Counted from the first letter of the stretch, positions 21,990 to 32,960 are shown. The stretch: DNA of 64,000 bases from Chlorophyllum brunneum (GCA_963576785.1 OY756149.1:682001-746000); one strand, 5' to 3'. Notes: generated by a model from the letters alone, not told the origin. Made by a program: numbers and translations.

Positions 21990-24900
21990 AATCTAGAGTT
22001 TCTGTTTTATCCCACAATAGACAATACGTAATCCCCCAGAAACAAAACTCTACGCGCAAACTTCTCCTCGACTCAACAATCCAGACAAGAAAAGGACGCA
22101 GACCAATTACAACCCTTGTAGACTCCAGATGCACCCACACGTGCATAGCATAACAAATGATAGACAAAGAACAGATCCCGACTAAACCCCTGGAGACTCC
22201 GATCAGAGTAATCAATGCCGACGGAACAGAAAATAAAAAAGGAGAGATAACGGACAAGGCACAACTGGTATTAAACAACGGCAACCACACGGAACAAATC
22301 GACGCTCTAGTAACACAATTGGAAAGTGCAGACCTATATCTCGGACATGACTGGCTGGTCAAGCATAACCCGGAAATCGATTGGAACAATCACGTCATAC
22401 GATTCACCAGATGCCCAGATGATTGCAAAATATCACATAGCAACATACGGTTCAACGAGAGAATACGGACAATCAGCGAACACATTGAAGAGAAAAAGGC
22501 AGACCGGACAAATGATGAAGATCTACCACCATACCTCCGATGATACACCCACCTATTCAACAAAAAGAACTTCGATAAACTACCCGAGCACACGGTATGG
22601 GACCATGAGATAAACCTGTCTGAAGATGCACCCCCGGTACTACAGTCCAAAGTCTACCCAATGACAATAGTGGAGAAACAGGAACTACAAAAGTTCCTTG
22701 ATGAGAACCTCACCTCAGGACGAATCAGACCATCACAATCCCCCTATGCCACCCCATGTTTTTTTATACCAAAAAAGGACGGAACAAAACACCTGGTACA
22801 GGATTATAAAAAGCTAAATGAACACACCATCAAGGATAAGACGCCACTGCCACTCATAGGCGAAGTTCTAGACCAATTAAAGGATGCGAAGGTGTTCAAC
22901 AAGCTCAATATCATTTAGGGATATAACAACGTCAGGATCAGAGAAGGGGATGAATAGAAGGCAGCATTTGTAACCAACAATAGATTATTCGAACCTACAG
23001 TCATGTTCTTTGGGATGAGCAATTCACCAGCAACTTTTCAGAGAATGATAAACATGGTATTTCGGGAAATGTTACATGAGGGAATGCTCGTCAACTACAT
23101 GGATAATTTTGTCATTCCAGGAACCACACAGGAAGAACTCGAGGAAAGAACAACACGGTTCTTAGACATTGCAGCCAAGCACCAGCTCTACTTCAAACAG
23201 TCAAAATGTGTGTTCGACGCGAAGGAAATACCCATACTGGGCTTTATAGTGGGACAAGGCAGCGTCAAAATGGAGGAAGAGAAGGTGAAAGCAATAAGAG
23301 AATGGCCAATACCCAAATCCGTGAAAGACGTCGAAAAATTCCTGGGTTTTGCAAACTTCTACCGATGATTCATACAAGACTTCAGTAACATAGCAACACC
23401 CCTACATGAGCTGAAGAAGAAAGACGCGCAATGGTCATGGTCAGAACGACAACAACAGGCATTTGAGAAGATCAAAGAAAAGATCACGAGTGAACCAGCA
23501 CTAGCAATACCTCAAGACAAAGGACAATACAGGGTAGAAGTGGATGCATCAGGATACGGAGTAGGAGCGGTATTATCACAAAACCAGAATGACCAGTGGC
23601 ACCCAATTGCCTTTCACTCGAGAACAATGACATCGGCAGAATGAAACTACCAAATCTACGACAAAGAACTACTAGCAATCCGAGAAGCAATCAAAACGTG
23701 GAGACAATACCTACTTGATGCCGACAAACCATTCGAGATATGGATGGACCACAAGAACTTAGAATACTTCAGAAAACCGCAACAACTCACAGGATGACAG
23801 GCAAGATGGCAACTGGAATTACAGGAATATTGCTACACACTAAAACACATACCCGGAAAGACAAACACAAAAGCAGATGTGCTATCAAGACTAGCAAAAA
23901 TGGACACAACCAGAGACAACACAAATATCACGCTATTACCCGACCACCTATTCGATAACACTATCACCGAGATCAGACAAATTTGGGAAATATCGGGAGA
24001 AGAGACCTGAAACACCAATTACGAAAGGAGCAAAGAAGAGAAACACAATGGCTGAGAGAAAAGGAGAAACGACCAGAGGAGATATGGGAAACTGATGGTT
24101 TACCTATGTTTGAAGGAAGAATATATGTACCACCAAACGCCGAGTTACGCCAAGAAATACTCCAACAACACCACGACAAAACGGACGTAGGACACCCAGG
24201 ACAGCACAGAATGATAGAACTCCTCAAAAGAACATATTGGTGGCCACAAATGCGCAATGATGTTAAACGATACATCAAGGGATGTGACACATGTCAGCAA
24301 AACAAGATAATCCGGACATGGCCTACCACACATCTCCATTCACTACCGATACCCACCGGACCATAGGAAGAAATATCAATTGACATGATAGGACCACTGC
24401 CAGAATCAGATGGATATGACGCAATACTTGTCATTGTTGATTGTTTCAGCAAAATGATCAGACTATGCACAGTTAACACCATCCTATCATCCGAAGAGTT
24501 AGGAGATATTTATCGTGACAATATATGGAGGCAACATGGGATACCCTGCAGAATCATCAGTAACAGAGGCCCACAATTTGCATCAAAATTCATGGCAGAA
24601 CTTTGCAGAGCAACCGGCACTCAACATAACCTATCCACGGCATACCATCCACAAACAGACGGACAGACAGAGCGCATCAACCAGGAGGTCAAGGCATACC
24701 TCAGAAACGTAATCAACCATGTGCAGGACAACTGCAAGAAATGGCTCAGCACAGCAGAATTCCAGTACAACGATAAAACACATAGTGCCACAGGACATTC
24801 ACCATTCCAGATAGTATACGGACGACATCCCTAGAAAGGGGATATCTCAAACGAGGTCAAGGCATCTGCAATCACGGAGCGAATACAGGAGTTACAGGGC

Positions 24901-25449
24901 ATGCGCCAAGAAACGATCAAAATACTACAACAAAGCCAGACACATATGGAGAAACGGAACAGCACAAAACCAGAACACGAGTACCAGGCAGGAGACCAAG
25001 TTTGGCTTAAGGCAGACAATATTAGGACAACAAGGCCGACAAAAAAACTTGATCACAGGAGATACGGACCCTTCCGAGTAAAAGAAAAAATAGGTAAAAC
25101 AAGCTACCGACTGGAGCTACCTGAAACATGGGCGATACACAACATGTTCAACAGCAGGCTCCTCTCCCCCTATCACAAACCCGAGTATGACAGCCAGCAT
25201 ACTCCGCCACCACCGATCCCTGAGATAATCAATGATGAGGAACATTACGAGGTAGATGAAGTCCGAGGACACCGCACAAGGGGAAAACAAAAACAGTATC
25301 TAATACACTGGAAAGGGTATACGTCCGAAGAAGATACATGGGAAAATGAAGCAAATCTGGAAAACACCAAAGAAGCAGTACAGGAGTTTATGAGCAAGAT
25401 TTCGAGAACAAAACCTATAAAAAGGGGAGGTAAAAAGCAGCAATTATGA
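21990..25449 (+). pseudogene. E2 pol, multiple stops
   Basis: Full domain set in order: protease (about 22070-22330; active-site D-S-G is D-S-R at 22121-22129), RT (about 22650-23350), RNase H (about 23530-23900), integrase (about 24130-24830) and chromodomain (about 25235-25400). RT has Y-M-D-N instead of Y-M-D-D at 23096-23107, and the integrase reads ISNRGPQF in place of ISDRGPQF, so both enzymes should be dead. Stops include 22541, 22916, 22954, 23366, 23642-23644 and 23795-23797; a 1-bp deletion lies at about 24003. The last codon's TGA overlaps an ATG (25446-25449). Confidence 0.93.
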
Positions 25450-25652
25450 ACAACAGACCTCGCATTCCAAGCAACCACTATACTCAAAGCATCACTTGCT
25501 GCATCCACTTCACCCTCGACTTTGCCAACTATCTTTACAACACACCATGCCCGCCGAATGCCAACTTACTCCATACCCCTACCTCAAAGAATTCGATGAA
25601 CTCGTCCCAGAAAGAACCAGCCACGAGGAACTCATGGAAGGAGAAACCCTAG
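25446..25652 (+). CDS. Small ORF overlapping the pol stop (ATGA), uncertain
   Basis: A 68-codon frame starts with the ATG whose last two bases belong to the pol TGA stop. The same ATGA joint and a similar start (MNN-R/K-PR, later HYTQ, CCIH or RCIH, NTPC-x-PNA) occur in E1, E3 and E4. Between E2 and E3 many changes in the first 40 codons are synonymous or conservative, so this part may be translated, perhaps as a leader to ORF3 in the next frame. After about codon 40 the ORF3 frame is the conserved one. It may equally be chance overlap. Confidence 0.4.
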   Translation: MNNRPRIPSNHYTQSITCCIHFTLDFANYLYNTPCPPNANLLHTPTSKNSMNSSQKEPATRNSWKEKP

Positions 25653-26380
25653 TCAACACCATGATACTATTAGGCACAGCAATGAAAGCAACCCAAGAAG
25701 GTGCATCTAAAATAATGGACACCTTATCCAATGCCACTCCGAGACTCAACCAGTTCATCATCAATGAAGGAAGGAGAGACCAATTGGAGAGACACTTATA
25801 CGAAATCAACGACGACCTTCAGCTTATTGTCATCTCTAATATGCGAGCTCGGATGCACAGCATCCTCGTAGCCCTGGCCAAACGACTCAATACGTATGAG
25901 TCAAGGAGTACAGACAATCTCTCCCACCATATCGTTAACCGACTACTTGTTAGTAACGACCCGTTCCCCATCCAACATCACATCTGTCATAAATGCGAAC
26001 AAAAGACACTAGAAGCAACAGCCGCCGACCAACTACTTCACCCCAACATCGAAGAAGAAGTAGCCCATCTACAAACTATCCTCACGGTAGTACCCCCTAT
26101 TACACCCATGACCTTCCACCCACTGCAAGGATATAACACATTGAAATCGGAAGGCGAAAAGGACAACGAATACTGGAGGGGTATAGTGCATAAGCTCTTA
26201 GGCAATCACACCAACAATAACACCACGTACAATAACCACACCCATTTCCTGTTCAAAGAAGGACTACCACACGCACCCCTCTGGATTGGCTTAAGACGTG
26301 TCGACAAAGCACCTCTCATCGGAGGAAACAAGAAGGACTTAGCCAGAGCTCTGGGAGCAGCCGTACCTATGAACAAGTAA
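25547..26380 (+). CDS. E2 ORF3: conserved extra protein of the chromovirus
   Basis: 277 codons, open from MPAECQ to VPMNK; the open frame extends 17 codons further upstream to an ATG at 25496. It lies between pol and the 3' LTR on the element's sense strand, where retroviruses carry env, but there is no signal peptide, membrane helix or N-glycosylation-rich ectodomain. The N-terminal half is predicted helical. A C-H-K-C pair follows H-H near residue 150, and the C-terminal half ends with a segment H-A-P-L-W-I-G-L and P-L-I-G-G-N-K. E3 has a divergent but full-length homologue. I know no family that matches. It could be a retained accessory protein of this lineage or a captured host gene; retention in all four copies favours function. 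Confidence 0.8.
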   Translation: MPAECQLTPYPYLKEFDELVPERTSHEELMEGETLVNTMILLGTAMKATQEGASKIMDTLSNATPRLNQFIINEGRRDQLERHLYEINDDLQLIVISNMRARMHSILVALAKRLNTYESRSTDNLSHHIVNRLLVSNDPFPIQHHICHKCEQKTLEATAADQLLHPNIEEEVAHLQTILTVVPPITPMTFHPLQGYNTLKSEGEKDNEYWRGIVHKLLGNHTNNNTTYNNHTHFLFKEGLPHAPLWIGLRRVDKAPLIGGNKKDLARALGAAVPMNK

Positions 26381-26467
26381 ATGCTCATTACATTTTCCTA
26401 CCTTTTCCAAATTCCGTATGCTTTATTTTACATAGGACCTTTACAGTAATATGCATCATGAGGACAT

Positions 26468-26487
26468 GAAGCTTGAAAGGGAGGTAT
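26468..26487 (+). promoter_or_regulatory. E2 polypurine tract
   Basis: Purine-rich stretch (GAAGCTTGAAAGGGAGGTAT) directly before the 3' LTR, the usual plus-strand primer site. Confidence 0.7.
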
Positions 26488-26769
26488 TGTTACAAACTAT
26501 AGATAGACCGTTCATTCCTATCATGCGCCCATTACCTCGTGTACCCTTATACTCGTTTCACTCCCTGTTTCACCCCTAGAGGCTATGCCTCCTATCTGAC
26601 TCATTTACTCCTCTCCCTTATTATTAGCCATCACCACTAGTATATAAAGTGTAGTAATACTTGACGTATTCCTTACACTTTACCAATCGTATCATCCCTT
26701 ACTCCCTTCTCTACTTCCTTGTCTTTATCCAAAGACTTGCAACCTGAGTCTCAGACTAAGGTCGTAACA
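26488..26769 (+). repeat. E2 3' LTR
   Basis: 282 bp, TGTTAC...GTAACA, with TATATAAA at 26641-26648 and the self-primer complement at 26675-26686. Confidence 0.93.
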
Positions 26770-26974
26770 GGATGACTATTACTAGCTGCTCAGGGTGCCA
26801 AATTATCATTGACTTCAAGTCTACACCCAAAGTCTCCTCTTTCCACCTCGAAACCATGGTTAATCATGGATTCATGGATTCACACCTTCATATTTGAGTA
26901 GAGTCTACCTCTGCTGAGTACGGAGGATTTTCTCTGCATACCAATGCTGTCCCCACTCCTGCCAACCTTGAGGT
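26770..26974 (+). pseudogene. LINE-B ORF1 continuation between E2 and E3
   Basis: This 205-bp spacer continues the LINE-B ORF1 frame broken by E2: K-P-R-M before E2 is followed here by T-I-T-S-C-S-G-C-Q. It aligns with the minus-strand LINE-B ORF1 near 37950-37750 (K-P-V-F-T-I-S-G, later V-E-G-A-T-L-A-Y-D-G-Y against V-E-S-T-S-A-E-Y-G-G-F). Confidence 0.7.
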
Positions 26975-27279
26975 TGTTACGACCTTAATCTAGGACTCAG
27001 GTTGCAAGTCTTTGGATAAAGACAAGAAAGTAGAGAAGAGAGTAAGGGATGATACAATTGGTAAAGTGTAAGGAATACATCAAGTATTACTACACTTTAT
27101 ATACTAGTGATAAGAACTAAGAATAATGGAACAGGGTAAAGGAGTCATAGAGACGAATAAGATGAGTCAGAAGAGGTACAGCCATAAAGGATGAAACATA
27201 TAGGTGAAACGGATACATAGGAATGATAAATGTGACGGGGGCATGATAGGAATGTACTGTCTATCTATAGTTCATAACA
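26975..27279 (-). repeat. E3 3' LTR
   Basis: 305 bp; contains the intact self-primer complement TTGGTAAAGTGT at 27058-27069. Confidence 0.93.
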
Positions 27280-27322
27280 ATACCTCCCTTTTTACTTTCA
27301 TGACCCCATGAAATATCGTAGT

Positions 27323-28201
27323 CTACTTGTTGTCTTGTTCTTTGTGCAAGGCGTTGACAAGTTGGCATTTGGTAGGACCAATCATCGGGGTTCCTGATTT
27401 GCGTTGACATCCAATCCAAAAGGGGGCATGGTCTTGGCCTCCTCTGAAGAGGGCTATGGTGCATCCTTTGAACATAGCTGTATCATTTGTTTCAGCTGCA
27501 ACGAGGTTGTGTATTATCTCTTCCCAGTAGTTTTCTTCAAACTGTCCTCCATCTTTGAGTGTGAGATAAGATGGGGGTGGGTTGAATATCGTTGGTTTGG
27601 GTGGTGGGTCCATATCAGGCAGTTGTATAAGGAGGTGGTCTACTTCATTTCGCATATCCGGTTCCATTAGATGGTCTGGGACTGATTTGTTGATTCCCTC
27701 CATTCCTTCGCCTAACCAGTCCTGTTCATCATCTTTGTGGTAGGGTGGCTTGTCGGGTAAGATAGTAGGGATATATGAGTCGAGATCCATTAGTCTCTGC
27801 ACAAGTCTATAGGTGGGATTGTCACTCGAGTCAGTAAGGTGATTGAGTCTTTTGCCTGTCATGATTAAGGCACTTTGGATGCATTTCTTTGCATCAGAGT
27901 GCACTAATACGTTGAGGTCGGTGGCTGCTTTGTCTAATAACTCCTTCATGAGTTCATGTTTCCCTGTTGACATGGCGGCAGGAAGGGCTCTGGTAGTGGT
28001 GATGAGTAGAATGTGGTTCAGGACTTTGGCTTGGATTGAGAGGTTGTTGATGGCATGGGCAATGTATGTGAGTCCTTTGGTTGTGGCGGTATAGTGTTCG
28101 ATTTGATCTTCAGTGGACTGGGCATCGAGGAGGTTGTTAAGTTCTTGTTCGAATTCTGTGTCATTGGCTGGGAAAGGGGTGGGCTTGCGTTCGGCATGCA
28201 T
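27323..28201 (-). CDS. E3 ORF3: intact divergent homologue
   Basis: 292 codons without a stop, from MHAERK to QDNK, although pol of the same copy is full of stops. Shared with E2 ORF3: helical N-terminal half with G-K-R-L-N, then P-D/N-x-x-x-E-V-x-H-L, an x-F-x-P-P-x-x-Y-x-T-L-K-x-x-G block, Y-W-x-x-I-x-H-x-L, T-N-D-x-T and H-A-P-F-W-I-G. The C-x2-C pair of E2 is absent. No known domain, signal peptide or membrane segment is recognised. Whether it is expressed cannot be judged. Confidence 0.8.
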   Translation of the reverse strand: MHAERKPTPFPANDTEFEQELNNLLDAQSTEDQIEHYTATTKGLTYIAHAINNLSIQAKVLNHILLITTTRALPAAMSTGKHELMKELLDKAATDLNVLVHSDAKKCIQSALIMTGKRLNHLTDSSDNPTYRLVQRLMDLDSYIPTILPDKPPYHKDDEQDWLGEGMEGINKSVPDHLMEPDMRNEVDHLLIQLPDMDPPPKPTIFNPPPSYLTLKDGGQFEENYWEEIIHNLVAAETNDTAMFKGCTIALFRGGQDHAPFWIGCQRKSGTPMIGPTKCQLVNALHKEQDNK

Positions 28202-28314
28202 GGTGTGTTGTGAAGGTAATCAGCGAAGTTTAGGGTGCAGTGGATGCAGCATGAGGTGCATTGAGTGTAGTGATCTCTTGTAACACGAGGTTTGTTGTTC
28301 ATAATTGTCGCTTT

Positions 28315-31300
28315 TTACCCCCCTCTTTTTATAGGTTTCGTCCTCGAAATCTTGTCTAAGAATTCTTGAACTGCCTTCTTAGCATTTCCTAACTCTGACT
28401 CATTCTCCCATGTGTCTTCTTCGGAGGTATACTCTTTCCAGTGTACTAGGAATTGATTCCATCGTCCTCTTGTGCGGTGTCCTTGGATTTCATCTACCTC
28501 ATATTGTTCTTCAACATTGATGATCTCGGGCATCGGTGGTGGTGGGGTACACTGGCTGTCAAACTCGGGTTTTCGATAGGGGGAGAGGAGTCTGCTGTTA
28601 AACACATCATGTATCACCCATGTTTCAGATAATTCCAATTGGTAGCTTGTTTTGCCTATTTTTGTTTTTATCCTGAATGGTCCATATCGTTTGTGATCCA
28701 GCTTTTTGGTTGGTCTTGTTGTCCTGATATTACTTGCTTCAAGCCAAACTTGTTCTCCTGGAATGTACTTGTGTTCCGGCTTAGTGCTGTTGCATTTCTC
28801 TATTTGCATTATAACATCTTTGTCACTTCTTGTTGTATGTTTTGTAACTCCTGTATTCGTTCCGTAATTGCAGGTGCTTTGGTGATACTCGTTATGTCTC
28901 CTTTCCAAGGGTGTCGTCCATAAACTATTTCAAATGGTGAATATCCAGTGGCTGTGTGGATTTTGTCATTGTACTGGAATTCTGCTGTGGCTAGCCATTT
29001 TTTCCAATTGTCTTGAGCATATTTTATTACATTTCTGAGGTATGTTTCAACCTCCTGGTTGATGTGCTCTGTTTGACTGTCAGTTTGTGGATGGTATGCC
29101 GTGGATAAGTTTTGCTGGGTTCTTGTTGCTCGGCATAGTTCTGCCATGAATTTGGATGCGAATTGTGGGCCTCTGTCACTGACAATTCTTCGGGGTATTC
29201 CATGTGTTCTCCATATGTCATCTTGATAGATATCTCCTAGCTCCTTGGATGTTAAGGTGGTATTGACTGTATGCAATCTGATCATTTTGCTAAAACAATT
29301 GACTATGACAAGTATTGTGTCATATCCTTCTGATTCTGGTAGCGGTCCTATCATGTCGATTGATATCTCCTCCCAAGGTTCTGCTGGTGTCAGTAGTGGA
29401 TGGAGATGTGTTGTCAGTCTTGTTCGGAGTATTTTATTTTGTTGGCATGTTTCACATCCCCTGATATATTGTTTGACATCTTTGCACATCTGGGGCCACC
29501 AATAACTCTGTTTAAGGAGTTCAATCATTCAATATTGTCCTGGATGTCCTACATCGGTTTCATCGTGGTGTTGTCATAGTATTTTTTGCCGTATTTGGTT
29601 GTTGGGTGGGACATATATTCTTCCTTTGAACATTGGTACTCCATCTGTTTCCCATATCTCCTTTGGTTGCTTCTCTTTTTCTTTTAGCCATTATGTTTCT
29701 CTTCTTGTCTCCTTTTGTAGTTGGTGTTTTAGATCTTCTTCTCCTGAGATTTCCCAGATTTGTCGGATTGTGGTGACCGTACTGTCATTGAATAAGTGGT
29801 CGGGTAGTAAGGTGATGTTGGTGTTGTCACGAGTAGTGTCTGTTTTCGTTAGTCTTGATAAGACATTGGCTTTTGTGTTGGTTTTTCCACCGGGGATATG
29901 TTTCAGCATGTAATGGTATTCTTGTAACTCCATCTGCCACCCCGCTTGTCGTCCTGTGAGTTGTTGTGGTTTTCGGAAATATTCTAGGTTTTTGTGATCG
30001 GTCCATATTTCGAAAGGTTCATCTGCATCAAGTAGATATTGTCTCCAGGTCTTGATTGCTTCTCGAATGGCGAGTAACTCTTTATCATAGATTTGATAGT
30101 TTCATTCTGTGGGTGTCATTGTTCTTGAATGGAATGCGATTGGGTGCCAGTGTTCTTCTTGTTTTTGCAATAATACTGCTCCTACTCCATATCCCGATGC
30201 ATCCACTTCTACCCTGTATTGACCCTTGTCCTATGGCATTGCTAGTACCGGTTTGCTTGTGATCTTTTCTTTGATCCTTTTGAAGGCTTGTTGCTGTTGT
30301 TCCTTCCATACCCATTGTGTGTCTTTTTTCTTCAACTCATGTAACAGGGCTGCTATATTGCTGAAGTCGTGAATGAATCATTGGTAGAAGTTTGCAAATC
30401 CTAGGAATTTTTTGATATCTTTTAGGGATTTGGGTATTGGCCATTCTTTCACCACTTTCACTTTCTCCTCCTCCATTTTAATGCTGCCTTGTCCAACCAC
30501 AAATCCTAGTATAGGTATTTCTTTTGCATCGAATACACATTTCAATCTTTTGAAATATAGTTAGTGTTTTGTTGCAATGTCGAGAAATCATTTTGTTCTA
30601 TCTTCAAGTTCCTGTTGTGTGGTCCCAGGTATGACGAAATCATCCATGTAGTTGACAACTGCTCCTTCATGTAGCATTTCCCAAAAGACAGTGTTCATCA
30701 TCCTTTAGAATGTCGTTGGTGAGTTACTCATTCCAAAAAACATGACCATTGGTTTGAATAATCCATTGTTTGTTACGAATGCTGCTTTCCATTCATTACC
30801 TTCTCTTATCCTAACGTTATTGTATCCCCAGATGATGTCGAGTTTGTTAAAGACTTTCGCGTTCTTGAGTTTATCAATAACTTCACTTATGAGCAGAAGT
30901 GGCGTTTTATCTTTAATTGAGTGTTCATTTAGCTTCTTGTAGTCTTATACTAGTCATTTGGTTCCATCTTTTTTGGGTATAAAGAAGCATGGCATGGCAT
31001 AGGGGGATTGTGATGGTCAAATTCATCCTGAGGTGATGTTTTTGTTGAGGAATTTTTGTAGTTCTTGTTTCTCTGTTAATGTTATTGGATAGACCTTGGA
31101 CTGTAATACCAGTGGTGTGTCTTCTGTCAGGTTTATTTTGTGATCCCATATCGTATGCTCTGGTAGTTTGTCGAAGTTCTTCTTGTTGAACAGGTGCGTA
31201 TATTGCTGCAGGTATGTTGGTAGGTCTTCTGGGTTTGTTTAATCGGTTTTCTTTTCCTCTATGTGTTCTTTTACCATGCATATTCTTTCGCTGAACCGTA

Positions 31301-31740
31301 TATCATTGTGGCATGTGGTGAAATCCTTCGGACATCTATTGAAGCATATTATGTTGTTTGTCCAATCGATTTCTGGGTTGTGCTTGACTAGCCAGTCATG
31401 TCCGAGATATAAATCCGCACTTTCCAGTTGTGTTACCATTGCTTCGATTTCTTCTGTGTGTTTGCCATTGCTTAGTACCAGTTGTGCCGTATCTGTTATT
31501 TCTCCCTTCCTGTTTTTGGTTCTATTGGCATTGTACTTGTATTGGGATTTCAAGGGGTTTGGTTGTGATTTGTTCTTCTTCTACTATCCTTTGTGCTATG
31601 CACATGTGTGTACATCTGGAATCCACCAGTGTGGTGATTTGTTTGGGTCCTTTCTTTGTTCTGATTGTTGAATCGAGGAGAAGTTCACACATTGAGTTTT
31701 GTTTTTGTGGAATCACATATTGTCTATTGTGAAATAAAAC
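28315..31740 (-). pseudogene. E3 pol, multiple stops
   Basis: Protease (L-V-D-S-R-C-T-H, about 31640; the Gly after D-S is Arg), RT with intact V-N-Y-M-D-D-F (about 30640-30660), RNase H, integrase with H-H/C-C and VSDRGPQF intact (frame 29528-28809), and chromodomain (about 28520-28360, F-L-V-H-W-K-E-Y). It has the TGA between RT and RNase H at 30102-30104, as in the other copies, plus further stops and frame changes. One Arg CGA (29949-29951) that is TGA in E2 and E4 is preserved. Confidence 0.92.
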
Positions 31741-31775
31741 AGAAACTCTAGGTTTATTGGCTCATGGGTTTGCAC

Positions 31776-32960
31776 CTACTTGGAGCCTTCGACAAAATCC
31801 TCTTTTGTCTCTTCTTCTATCTCTTTGGTCATCTCTCTGATGTGTGCTTTCTTTGGTGCTTTACAGTTCTTCGAGATGTGGCCTTGTTTGCCACAGTTAT
31901 AGCACATTATCTTGGTGTATACTATCTTTGTCTTTTTGCGACAGTATTTGGCAATGTGCCCATAGAGGTTATAGTTGAAACACCTCGGCTTGCCATTTTG
32001 ATCAGTGTCTGCCCTCTGTCTACCAATCTCCATTGGTTGTCCTCCGCCTCCATAGGTGACTCCTGTGCTTGTTCTGACATCTCCTCATGTGATGTCCATT
32101 GTTTCATATCCCTATCCTACTGCCAGGATGGTATTTCTCCATTTATTGTATGTATCTGGGATTGAGACTGCCGGGTAGCCTACAATAGTTCAGATAATAT
32201 CTGCTCTGGTGTGTTGTTTGAGGAGGAATATGGCATACGCATCATCTGTTCCTGCTTGGGTTTTCAATGCTTCAAACTCTATTAAGAAGTCCGTGGTGTT
32301 CCTCTTTCCCTGCTTGAACAACTCAATTTCCCCTTCTGTTATTACTTTTCTATTCCCCAAGGAGAAGGTGGCTACCATCTCCTTTGCAAAGTCCTCGAAT
32401 GCCGGCATTTTCTTATCTTGAATCATTTGTAATTTGGCATTGTCATAGGGGCCTGCAAGTTCTCCTTTCATTCTGGCTAGTATTCTGATTATCTTTTGTT
32501 CGTTGTCATCAATTTTGTTGAAGAGTGTCCATAAGGACATTGCCCTCCACCAATCATCAAACTTGGTTTTATCTCCATTGAAATATTCTGGTTCTGGGGC
32601 CAGGTTCTTTGGGAAGTTGATTTTATCGGCCATCTCTGATTCTGTCTCTGGTTCGCTATGTTCGTTTTCGTGGGTCTCGGCGACTTCTATGTCGGATGTG
32701 GCTTTGGCAATTTCTGTATCGAATGGGGTCTCGGTGACTTCTATGTCAAATGTGGTCTCGGCAACTTCTGTGTTGAATAGGGTCTCAAAAAGAGCTGTGT
32801 CTTCTTTTATACTATGATCTGATTTCTGCCGTTTAAGGCCTTCAGGGATTTCTGGTTCTGTTCATTGTTTGGATCCAGTGGTTACTGGTGATCCCTGGAT
32901 ATCCGTTGGTCTCGGAGCTCTTGGTCTTCTTGGTGTTCTTGATGAGCTACTGCTGCTCAT
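31776..32960 (-). pseudogene. E3 gag, several stops
   Basis: Gag frame starting at the minus-strand ATG at 32960 (MSSSSSSRTPRR). A stop lies near codon 33 and two more lie near 32120 and 32090. The N-terminal part contains four consecutive 9-residue acidic repeats (about 32672-32780). First zinc knuckle: second Cys is Tyr (CFNYNLYGHIAKYC); second knuckle CYNCGKQGHISKNC is intact. Confidence 0.9.
32672..32780 (-). repeat. 27-bp tandem repeats in E3 gag
   Basis: Four adjacent units of nine codons, of the form F/S-D-x-E-V/I-A-E-T-x. E1, E2 and E4 hold related units, but in pairs separated by other sequence. Confidence 0.75.

Larger units (their letters stand above)
20384..26769 (+). mobile_element. 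Chromovirus E2 (Ty3/gypsy), best-preserved gag and ORF3
   Basis: Complete + strand copy: 5' LTR (247 bp, internally deleted), gag (open), pol (many stops), ORF3 (open), polypurine tract and 3' LTR. It is inserted in LINE-B ORF1; flanking 5-mers gaatg (20379-20383) and ggatg (26770-26774) look like a target-site duplication with one transition. E1, facing the other way across 1.37 kb, is its near-identical partner. Confidence 0.96.
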
